Shown one piece after another: positions 8,136-14,976 of a DNA stretch of 34,778 bases (position 1 is its first letter; the number at the start of each line of letters is the position of its first letter). Origin of the DNA: Pseudomonadota bacterium (GTDB lineage: Bacteria > Myxococcota_A > Polyangia > Polyangiales > Polyangiaceae); the NCBI GenBank assembly GCA_023402175.1, contig JAEXCN010000384.1, positions 1-34,778 on the forward strand, written 5' to 3'. Below the pieces are notes generated by a model, which was not told the DNA's origin, did not search any database, and worked only from the letters and a program-made list of their open reading frames with translations. The position numbers and the translations under genes were made by a program.

Positions 8136-9002
8136 ATGAGAGTGCACCTCGTCGACGGCACATTCGAGCTCTTCCGGGCCCACTTCGCGCCGAGGCCGTC
8201 CAAGGTGGTCTCCGGCGTCGACGTAAAGGCGACCGCTGGGGTCGTCGGGTCGATGCTTGCGCTCCTCGAAGATCGCAACGAGGCGGTGACTCACCTCGCG
8301 ATCGCATTCGACAACCCGATCATCAGCTTCCGTAACGAGCTGTTCGACGGGTACAAGACGGACGAGGGGATCCCGCCCTCGCTGCGCGCGCAGTTCGATC
8401 TCGTCGAGGTCGCCGCGAAAGCGCTCGGGATCGTGGTCTGGTCGATGGATCGCTGGGAGGCGGACGACGCGCTCGCGACCGCGGCGACGCGCTTCGCCGG
8501 ACCCGACGTCCAGGTCCGCATCCTCACGCCCGACAAGGACCTCGGCCAGGTGCTCTCGGGTGATCGCATCGTCCAGATCGACCGGATCCGGCGCAAGCTC
8601 ATCGACGAGCCCGCGATGCGCGAGCGCCGCGGGGTCGCGCCGAAGAGCATCCCCGATCTGCTCGCTCTGACGGGCGACTCGTCCGACGGGATCCCGGGGC
8701 TCCCCGGGTTCGGCGAGAAGTCCTCCGCCGCGCTCCTCGCGCGCTACGAGACGATCGAGGCGATCCCCGATGACGCGAGCGCGTGGGACGTGAAGGTCAC
8801 CGGCGCGCCGCGCCTCGCTGCGACGCTGGCCTCGATGCGGGAAGAGGCGCTCCTCTACAAGAGGCTCGCGACGCTCGTCTGCGACGTGCCGCTGCGCGAG
8901 TCGCTCGCCGATCTCGAGTACAAAGGCGCGCTGCGCGGCCCGTTCCAGGAGCTTTGTGCGCGACTCGAGATCAACCCGCGCTGGACGCGCTTCCGTGACT
9001 GA
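8136..9002 (+). CDS. Stand-alone 5'-3' exonuclease (FEN/PolA N-domain family)
   Basis: This 288-residue protein corresponds to the N-terminal 5' nuclease domain of DNA polymerase I without the polymerase part. Metal-binding acidic motifs are visible: an N-terminal VDGTFELFRA, WEADDALAT, TPDKDLGQVL, and the helix-hairpin-helix region GDSSDGIPGLPGFGEKSSA. It would remove RNA primers or flaps in replication and repair. The usual length of free-standing family members is 250-300, so it appears intact. TACCAT ends nine bases before the ATG with no Shine-Dalgarno between. It converges on the next gene with a 20-base gap. Confidence 0.9.
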   Translation: MRVHLVDGTFELFRAHFAPRPSKVVSGVDVKATAGVVGSMLALLEDRNEAVTHLAIAFDNPIISFRNELFDGYKTDEGIPPSLRAQFDLVEVAAKALGIVVWSMDRWEADDALATAATRFAGPDVQVRILTPDKDLGQVLSGDRIVQIDRIRRKLIDEPAMRERRGVAPKSIPDLLALTGDSSDGIPGLPGFGEKSSAALLARYETIEAIPDDASAWDVKVTGAPRLAATLASMREEALLYKRLATLVCDVPLRESLADLEYKGALRGPFQELCARLEINPRWTRFRD

Positions 9003-9022
9003 CCAGCGAAGCGCGCCCGCTT

Positions 9023-9448
9023 TCAGAACGTGACGCCGTAGACGTCGCGGAAGCGGATGTACGGCTCGCGGTTCGGATCGACATCGGCGAGGCCGACACG
9101 AAGCGAGACGGTCTCGCCGTCACCCCACGGCCACCAGAGTCCGTAGACGAGCAGACCGTTGACCGGGCCCGTCGACAACGCGAGCTGCCCCTGGCGGATG
9201 CCGCCGGCGCGCTCGACGACGTCGCGCAGCTGCTGAGGAGCGCGCACGAGCGTCGCGGCCGTCCACTCGTTCGAGAGCGCCATCTGAGAGGCCCTGCGCG
9301 CAGCGGGCTCCTGCTCGGTCGTGAAGGAAGACGTCACGCAGAGCAGGCGCGGGTCCCAGCTCCAGCCACGCGTGGGCCAGGAAGCTTTCATGCGTCCGAG
9401 ACTGTCGAACACCGGCTGCCACGCGTCGTTCCAACCACGAATGGTCAT
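9023..9448 (-). CDS. Conserved hypothetical protein
   Basis: A 141-residue soluble protein starting MTIRGWNDAWQPVFDSLG and rich in Trp and charged residues, with no signal peptide or membrane helix. No domain was recognised. The frame extends upstream to 9481, but TACACT ending seven bases before the ATG at 9448 makes that start more likely. A terminator at 9500-9528 separates it from the lipoprotein gene upstream, so it is probably transcribed alone. Confidence 0.65.
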   Translation of the reverse strand: MTIRGWNDAWQPVFDSLGRMKASWPTRGWSWDPRLLCVTSSFTTEQEPAARRASQMALSNEWTAATLVRAPQQLRDVVERAGGIRQGQLALSTGPVNGLLVYGLWWPWGDGETVSLRVGLADVDPNREPYIRFRDVYGVTF

Positions 9449-9499
9449 GGTCCGGAGTGTAGACCAGTTCTCGAGGGCCACACCGACGATCGTGAGGGC

Positions 9500-9528
9500 A
9501 AAATCCCGGCCCGACCGAGCAGGGCCGG
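9500..9528 (-). terminator. Intrinsic terminator downstream of the lipoprotein gene
   Basis: On the minus strand, CCGGCCC (plus positions 9522-9528) pairs with GGGCCGG (9506-9512) in a perfect seven-base stem around a nine-base loop. The stem is followed by GATTTT. It starts about 14 bases after the stop of the lipoprotein gene at 9543 and is the only convincing Rho-independent terminator seen in the window. Confidence 0.75.
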
Positions 9529-9542
9529 TTCAGTAAGGGACG

Positions 9543-10130
9543 TCAGTAAGCGACAATCGGGCCCTTCGCGAGACCGCCGTTCGGCGCGCGTGCGTAGAGC
9601 CGGAGGAAGCTGCCGGGCTTCAGGTTGCCCGTGTTCGGGACGTACAGCTTCAGCTGGTGCGTCCCCGGTGAGAGATTGCCGAGCGTGCCGCCTTCGCCGT
9701 TGATGAACTTTCCGTCCTCGACGACGGCGATCCAAACGGTGAGTCGTCCGACGTCGACGACGCTTCCGAGCTCGCTCGGCAGCTCCTCGTGACCGTTGAT
9801 CGTGTCGGCGCGGAAGCCGTAATACGGGTCGCCCTTCTCGGACGTCGTCACGATGTAGAGCGCGTCCGCAGGGCCATCGACCGTCGCGCGAAAGACGAGA
9901 TCGCGGTTGCCGTCGGGCTGGATGCCACCATCGCGCATCGCGATCTTGTCGACGTTGAGGTTCTCGATGTCGACCGAGAACGCGGTCACCTTCGTCGAGT
10001 CGGGCGGCACCGGCGGCGTGTCCCCGCGCGCCTTGCGCGAAGGCCCAGCGCCGGCAGCCGCCGGGTCCTGGGCCGGCCCACACGCCCCGAGCGCGAGAAC
10101 GGTGAGAAACATCGTCAGAGCCGCACGCAT
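9543..10130 (-). CDS. Putative lipoprotein, function unknown
   Basis: A 195-residue protein with a short signal peptide ending in a lipobox (LALGAC; lipidated Cys about residue 17). A Pro/Ala linker and an all-beta-looking domain follow, including VTAFSVDIENLNVDKIAMRD and GTHQLKLYVPNTG. The latter resembles a carbohydrate-binding or Ig-like fold, but no family was recognised. The ATG at 10130 was chosen because it gives the signal peptide; the longer open frame upstream would translate the hexanucleotide repeat as a Ser-Thr run and is unlikely. The gene diverges from the DUF2804-like gene across the repeat-bearing gap. Confidence 0.75.
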   Translation of the reverse strand: MRAALTMFLTVLALGACGPAQDPAAAGAGPSRKARGDTPPVPPDSTKVTAFSVDIENLNVDKIAMRDGGIQPDGNRDLVFRATVDGPADALYIVTTSEKGDPYYGFRADTINGHEELPSELGSVVDVGRLTVWIAVVEDGKFINGEGGTLGNLSPGTHQLKLYVPNTGNLKPGSFLRLYARAPNGGLAKGPIVAY

Positions 10131-10170
10131 CACGGATCTTCTACATGGACCCGCCGCCGCTCGACAACGA

Positions 10171-10304
10171 GTGTGAACATCGCCCTCCCAACTCGTGCTC
10201 GTGCTCGTGCTCGTGCTCGTACTCGTACTCGTACTGGTCTTCGTACTCGTGCTCGAAGCGCGATCTCCCAGCCGCGACAGGATGCTTACGATCGTGTGAA
10301 CATC
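10171..10304. repeat. Direct repeat GTGTGAACATC flanking the hexamer array
   Basis: The 11-base sequence GTGTGAACATC occurs at 10171-10181 and again at 10294-10304, in the same orientation and 123 bases apart. The copies bracket the hexanucleotide array inside the divergent intergenic region 10131-10372. They could be paired operator half-sites for the two divergent genes or a trace of a duplication. Confidence 0.6.
10192..10257. repeat. Hexanucleotide tandem repeat, consensus CTCGTR, about 11 units
   Basis: Four units of CTCGTG (10192-10215) are followed by three of CTCGTA (10216-10233), then degenerate units ending at 10257. Unit length is constant at six bases. It lies between the divergent lipoprotein gene (start 10130) and DUF2804-like gene (start 10373) and does not appear to be translated from either chosen start. 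Copy number in such arrays often varies between strains. Confidence 0.85.
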
Positions 10305-10372
10305 ACCGAGCCGCCGCGTCCGGCCCTGGATCGTCCATCCGGCCACGAGCACGCGGTCTACAATCGACGGTG

Positions 10373-11368
10373 ATGAGGTCACTCCTGCCTGCGCCGTCGT
10401 CCTTCATCGATCCGGCGACGGGCGCGCCCGCGTTCGGGTCTTACGTCGGGCCGCTACCGCCCGTGGAGCTCGGAACCGGGCTCGTCGACCGTGCGCTCCG
10501 GCGGAAGAAATGGGTCTGGCTCGCCGTGGCGGCGGAAGAGTGCTGGATCGCGCTTGCCGTCGTGCGCATGGGGTATGCGACGAACGCGTTCGCGTACGTG
10601 TTCGATCGCCCCGCGCGTCGCATGCTCGTCGATCGAACCGTCGTGGCGCCGCCTGGCGCGGCGAAGATCGCCGACGACCCGCATGCGCTCGGCACGCTCG
10701 CCACCTTCGCGTTCGGGCGCTCGAGCGTGGTCCTCGAGCGGCGAGCGCACGGAAGCGCGGTGTCCTGCGAGCTCCGCGCGCGCTTTCGCGATCTCGACAT
10801 CGACCTCGCATTCGACGAGACATCCGCGCCGCCGCCCGTCGCGGCGATCGCGAAGCTCGGTCCTTCGCTCGCGTCGGCGACCGAGAAGCGTGTGCTCGCG
10901 AAGGCCCGCGGCAGCCTCGTCGCATCGGGCCGGCGGATCGCGCTCCACGGCGCGGTGGCGGGCTACGACTACACGCACGGCCTCATGCCGCGTCACACGC
11001 GCTGGAAGTGGGCATTCGCGATGGGCCGGGCGAAGGACGGCGAGCCGATCGCGTTCAACGTCGTCCAGGGCTTCGTCGGCGAGGCCGAGTGCGCCGCGTT
11101 CCGGATGAACGGCACGTTCCCGCTGTCGGAGCCGAGGTTCGACTTCGACGCGAAGCGGCCAGAGCGCCCATGGCGGCTCGTCGGCGACGGGATCGATCTC
11201 GAGTTCGACGTCGGCGCGGTGCACGCGCAGCGCACGAACCTCGTCTTCGTGCGGTCGCGTTTCCTTCAGCCGGCCGGCTTCTTCCGCGGCATCCTGCGCG
11301 TCGGCGACCGCGACGTCGAGCTCGACGGTGTGCCCGGCGTGGTCGAGGATCAGGACGTCGTCTGGTAG
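10373..11368 (+). CDS. DUF2804-family protein
   Basis: A 331-residue protein without a clear signal peptide. An N-terminal RRKKWVWLAVAAEECWIALAVVRMGY and the terminal GVVEDQDVVW match my recollection of the DUF2804 family, a widespread lipocalin-like family of unknown function. The interior is rich in aromatic and charged alternating residues, consistent with a beta-sheet protein. The ATG at 10373 was chosen; TACAAT ends eight bases upstream and there is no Shine-Dalgarno. The longer open frame upstream would translate the repeat array. Confidence 0.75.
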   Translation: MRSLLPAPSSFIDPATGAPAFGSYVGPLPPVELGTGLVDRALRRKKWVWLAVAAEECWIALAVVRMGYATNAFAYVFDRPARRMLVDRTVVAPPGAAKIADDPHALGTLATFAFGRSSVVLERRAHGSAVSCELRARFRDLDIDLAFDETSAPPPVAAIAKLGPSLASATEKRVLAKARGSLVASGRRIALHGAVAGYDYTHGLMPRHTRWKWAFAMGRAKDGEPIAFNVVQGFVGEAECAAFRMNGTFPLSEPRFDFDAKRPERPWRLVGDGIDLEFDVGAVHAQRTNLVFVRSRFLQPAGFFRGILRVGDRDVELDGVPGVVEDQDVVW

Positions 11369-11380
11369 GGCAGCGGGCTG

Positions 11381-11409
11381 CTGACGGGAGATCGCGCGCC
11401 TTGTAGAGT
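11381..11409 (+). promoter_or_regulatory. Predicted promoter of the amino acid permease gene
   Basis: CTGACG (11381-11386) is followed after exactly 17 bases by TAGAGT (11404-11409). The ATG is eight bases further on at 11418, so the transcript would start at or next to the start codon. Confidence 0.55.
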
Positions 11410-11417
11410 GTCGGCAT

Positions 11418-12752
11418 ATGGCCGAGCCGAGCGCGAAGACGCAGGAGCTACCGCGCGTTCTGACGCTTCGCGACGCCACGATGCTGGTCGTCTCGTCCGT
11501 CATCGGCGTCGGCATCTTCCTCACGCCGGGCGACGTCGCGAAGGAGTTCCCGAGCGCGAGCTCGTTCTTCCTCGCGTGGCTCCTCGGCGGAGCGCTCGCT
11601 CTCGCCGGCGCGCTCGCGAACGCGGAGCTCGGCGCGATGTTCCCGAAGGCGGGCGGCAACTACGTCTACCTGACCGCCGCGTACCATCCGATGGCCGGCT
11701 TCATGGTCGGGTGGCTGTCGTTCTTCGCGATCTTCGCGGGCACGGTGGCGACGCTCGCCATCGGGTTCACGATCTCGTTGTCGAGCCTCGTCACGCTCAC
11801 GCCGATCGCGAAGACGGGCGTCGCGATCGCGGTGATCTGGATCGCGTCCGCGTTCAACGCCTACGCGACGAAAGCCGGCGCCGCGCTGAACACGTCGACG
11901 GCGTACCTCAAGATCGCCGCGCTGGTGCTGCTCGTCGTGCTCGGGCCGATCCTCGGCAGCGGCCGCACGTCGCCCGAGCCGCTCGCAAGCGAAGGGACGG
12001 CATCGCTCAGCTCGTTCGGCGTCGGGCTCTCACCGGTGCTCTTCTCGTATCTCGGCTGGAACGCGAGTGTGTTCGTCGCCGGGGAGATCGAAAAGCCCGG
12101 CAAGAACCTCCCACGCTCGCTCTTCCTCGGGCTCGGCATCTGCACCGCGATCTACGTGCTCGTCACGGCGACGTACGTGTACGCGCTCGGGATGCGCGCG
12201 CTGCCGGGCATGCCGGTCGTCGGCATCCAGGCGGGGCAGGTGCTCTTCGGCAAGAGCGGCGGCCCCATCCTCGCCGTCATCATGATGGCGTCGATCTTCG
12301 GGACCGTGAACGCGAACGTCCTCGTCGGACCACGCATCGCGTACGCGATGGCGACGGACCGGCTGTTCTTCCGGATCGCGGGGCGACTCAACTCGGAGAG
12401 GACGCCGCACGTCGCCGTGATCGGGCAGGCGATCGTCGCGACGATCCTGGTCATCGCGTTCCGTGCGAACGAGAAGAGCCTCGGCGAGGTCCTCAACTAC
12501 ACGACGTTCGCGATCGTCCTCGCGACGATCGCCGACACGACGGCGCTCTACGTGCTCCGCCTTCGCGAGCCCGACCGCGATCGACCGTATCGCGCGAAGG
12601 GTTATCCCGTGGTCCCGCTCCTCTACATCGTCGCGAACGTCGCGATCGCGATCTCGATGGTGATCGGGAAGCCGGTCGAGTGCCTCACGAGCGTCGCGGT
12701 CCTCCTCGCGGGCGCGCCGATTTACCTGCTCTTCAGGCTGCGCCGCACGTGA
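11418..12752 (+). CDS. APC-superfamily amino acid permease
   Basis: A 444-residue inner-membrane transporter with about 12 hydrophobic segments. The first-helix motif IGVGIF (29-34) and the third-helix region AELGAMFPKAGGNYVYL are typical of amino acid/polyamine/organocation permeases, close to the LAT-like group (COG0531). It probably imports or exchanges amino acids; the substrate cannot be assigned. It seems to be a single-gene unit with its own promoter at 11381-11409. Confidence 0.93.
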   Translation: MAEPSAKTQELPRVLTLRDATMLVVSSVIGVGIFLTPGDVAKEFPSASSFFLAWLLGGALALAGALANAELGAMFPKAGGNYVYLTAAYHPMAGFMVGWLSFFAIFAGTVATLAIGFTISLSSLVTLTPIAKTGVAIAVIWIASAFNAYATKAGAALNTSTAYLKIAALVLLVVLGPILGSGRTSPEPLASEGTASLSSFGVGLSPVLFSYLGWNASVFVAGEIEKPGKNLPRSLFLGLGICTAIYVLVTATYVYALGMRALPGMPVVGIQAGQVLFGKSGGPILAVIMMASIFGTVNANVLVGPRIAYAMATDRLFFRIAGRLNSERTPHVAVIGQAIVATILVIAFRANEKSLGEVLNYTTFAIVLATIADTTALYVLRLREPDRDRPYRAKGYPVVPLLYIVANVAIAISMVIGKPVECLTSVAVLLAGAPIYLLFRLRRT

Positions 12753-12875
12753 GCTGCGTCGCCTGAGCTGAGGAGCCGGTGCATCGACCGCACCTCGTCG
12801 TGGCAGATTGCGACGAACGACGCTGATCCGGCGAAGTCGATGGTGCATCGGTCTTTCGCGATCCAAGATTGAGGC

Positions 12876-13412
12876 GTGCGCCTCCACATCGTCTGCGTGG
12901 GCCTGTCTGCAGTCGTCCTCGCTGCGTGCGCGCACGCGCGCGACGAGGTCTACACGTCGACGGTGAGCGCGGAGGCTGCACCTTCGTCGATCGATCGCGA
13001 GGTCATCGCCTTCGAAACGGCGCCGCCTCCGCCGGAGGCTGCGCCGCCAGCGCGGCCGCGCCTCTCGCGGACGATCACGCTCGGGCAGGGGGCCGAGCAG
13101 CCTTACACGCCGACGGCTCCGCGGACGGAGGTGCAGCAAGCACCGACCCCGAACGTCGTCGTGAACAACAACGTCGTCGTGCAGGGCACGCCGGGGTACT
13201 ACGGCTATGGCGGTTACTACGGACAGGGCGCATATGACCGGCCGACGAGCTTCCCTTCGAACGACGGTCGCAGCGGCGGGTATCGCGGCACGCCGCAGTG
13301 GGGCGCGAGCGGCTGGGAGGGAGCGCGGCGTACCGCGGCGCCAGGGCAGACGCCCGGCGTCGGCGGCAATTGGGCGCCTCCGCCGAGCTATGGCCCCGCG
13401 CAGATGAAGTAG
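12876..13412 (+). CDS. Gly/Tyr/Pro-rich putative lipoprotein
   Basis: A 178-residue protein from a GTG start with a lipobox VVLAAC (lipidated Cys about residue 18). The rest is low-complexity: a Pro/Ala stretch, NVVVNNNVVVQG, then a Gly/Tyr-rich segment (GYYGYGGYYGQG) and a Gly/Trp/Pro-rich tail. It should be an unstructured surface or periplasmic lipoprotein. No family was recognised. No TAnnnT element sits at the usual place upstream, unlike many neighbours. Confidence 0.7.
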   Translation: MRLHIVCVGLSAVVLAACAHARDEVYTSTVSAEAAPSSIDREVIAFETAPPPPEAAPPARPRLSRTITLGQGAEQPYTPTAPRTEVQQAPTPNVVVNNNVVVQGTPGYYGYGGYYGQGAYDRPTSFPSNDGRSGGYRGTPQWGASGWEGARRTAAPGQTPGVGGNWAPPPSYGPAQMK

Positions 13413-13445
13413 CCAACCCCGAAGGCTCGCCGTAACGTTCCCGCC

Positions 13446-13937
13446 GTGCCGACGGCAGGCGTCGACTTCTTCCGTGTGGATCGCTCGGGCGCGACGAAGC
13501 GTCTGCTCATCATCGCCGGCACGCTGGTCACGGTCGGCGCGACGACGATCGGCGCTCATCTCGTTCATCGCCTCGCCCCCGACGTCGGGCATGTCGTGAG
13601 CCTCGCCGGCGGCGGAGTCGTCATCGCGGGGCTCATCCTCGGATTCGGCACGATGGCGATGCTCCTGTTCGAGAACGTCTACCTGCTCCTCCGGGAAGAC
13701 GGCTTGCTCGTGCACGAGAACGGCAAAGAGACGACGATCCCCTGGGCAGAGCTCGAGTCCGCGGCGGTCGATGGCACGTCCGGCTTCGTCCTCCTTCGGC
13801 GGAAGGACGTCGCGCCGCTCCGTTGGTTCGCGGGCGCGAACGCAAAGGACGTCCAGTCACGCATCGAAGACGCGCGCCGGAAGGCGATGCACGGCCTGTA
13901 CAGGTCGGATCCGCCTCCGGCGCTCGTCCGCTCGTAA
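13446..13937 (+). CDS. Small membrane protein with PH-like cytoplasmic domain
   Basis: A 163-residue protein from a GTG start with two membrane helices (about 20-40 and 50-78). A C-terminal domain follows (LLLREDGLLVHENGKETTIPWAELESAAV) that resembles bacterial PH-like domains often found after paired helices. Function is unknown. TAACGT ends seven bases before the start codon. It converges with nrdB, with a 16-base gap. Confidence 0.6.
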   Translation: MPTAGVDFFRVDRSGATKRLLIIAGTLVTVGATTIGAHLVHRLAPDVGHVVSLAGGGVVIAGLILGFGTMAMLLFENVYLLLREDGLLVHENGKETTIPWAELESAAVDGTSGFVLLRRKDVAPLRWFAGANAKDVQSRIEDARRKAMHGLYRSDPPPALVRS

Positions 13938-13953
13938 TGGTGTCGCGCGCGCG

Positions 13954-14976
13954 TCAGAATGCTGCGTCGAGGACGACCTCGCCGCGAACGCCGACCTGGT
14001 AGGCCGACACGCGCCTCTCGAAGAAGTTCGTGACCTCCTGGACGTCCTGGAGATCCATGAACGTCAGAGGGTTCTTCACGTGCCAGCGCTTCGGGAGCCC
14101 CAGCATCGCGAGCCGCTGATCGGCGCAGAAGCGGAGGTAGTCGCCGATGTCCTCGACCGACAGCCCAGCGACACCGCCGCCGAGTAGATCGGCCGCGAAT
14201 TCGGTCTCGCACGCGATCGCTTCTTCGAGCATCTCGCTCACCGACGCCACGAGCGCGTCGTCGAACAGCTCGGGCTCCTCGCGTCGCACCGTGCTCACGA
14301 CTTCGAACGCGAACGCCATGTGCGCGCTCTCGTCGCGGAACACCCAGTTCGTCCCGGCAGCGAGACCATGGAGGAGGCCGCGCGACCGCAGGAACCACAC
14401 GTATGCGAAGGCTCCGAAGAAGAAGAGGCCCTCGATGCAGGCCGCGAAGCAGATCAGGTTCAGCAGGAACTGCCGTCGCTGCGCCTGCGTTTCGAGGCGA
14501 GAGAGGCCGTGAACCGAGTCGAGCCACCGCATGCAGAAGTCGGCCTTCTTCTTGATCGATGGGATGTTCTCGACGGCCGCGAAGGCACGAAAGCGCTCTT
14601 CGGGATCGGGCACGTACGTGTCGAGGAGCGTGAGGTAGAACTGGACGTGCTGGGCTTCCTCGTAGAGCTGCCGCGAGAGGTACATCCGCGCCTCGGGCGC
14701 GTTGATGTGCCGGTACAGGTTCAAGACGAGATTGTTCGCGACGATCGAGTCGCCGGTCGCGAAGAACGCCACGAGTCGCTGCACGAGGTGCCGCTCGGCA
14801 GAAGTCATCTTCCGCTGGAGGTCGAGGATGTCGGTCGAGAAGTCGACCTCTTCGACCGACCACGTGTTCTTGATGGCGTCCTTGTACATCTCGAAGAACC
14901 GCGGGTAAGCCATCGGCCGGAGCGTGAGGCAGAGACCGGGATCGAGCAGTCGTGCGGGTCGGCTGACGGAGCTCAT
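13954..14976 (-). CDS. nrdB: Ribonucleotide reductase, class Ia, beta (radical) subunit
   Basis: The 340-residue R2 subunit houses the di-iron tyrosyl radical that drives reduction of ribonucleotides. All expected ligands are visible: Asp76, Glu107 and His110 in EEAQH, the radical Tyr114, Glu182, and Glu216/His219 in RDESAH. The retained tyrosine fits class Ia or Ib rather than class Ic. The ATG at 14976 overlaps the nrdA stop by four bases (ATGA), so the subunits are made in step. A start at Met22 is possible and would preserve all of the active site. Confidence 0.96.
   Translation of the reverse strand: MSSVSRPARLLDPGLCLTLRPMAYPRFFEMYKDAIKNTWSVEEVDFSTDILDLQRKMTSAERHLVQRLVAFFATGDSIVANNLVLNLYRHINAPEARMYLSRQLYEEAQHVQFYLTLLDTYVPDPEERFRAFAAVENIPSIKKKADFCMRWLDSVHGLSRLETQAQRRQFLLNLICFAACIEGLFFFGAFAYVWFLRSRGLLHGLAAGTNWVFRDESAHMAFAFEVVSTVRREEPELFDDALVASVSEMLEEAIACETEFAADLLGGGVAGLSVEDIGDYLRFCADQRLAMLGLPKRWHVKNPLTFMDLQDVQEVTNFFERRVSAYQVGVRGEVVLDAAF

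Noticed and set aside
10131..10382. N-terminal extension of the lipoprotein frame containing a Ser-Thr run
   Set aside because: The extension only translates the hexamer array and would bury the signal peptide and lipobox; the ATG at 10130 is a much better start.
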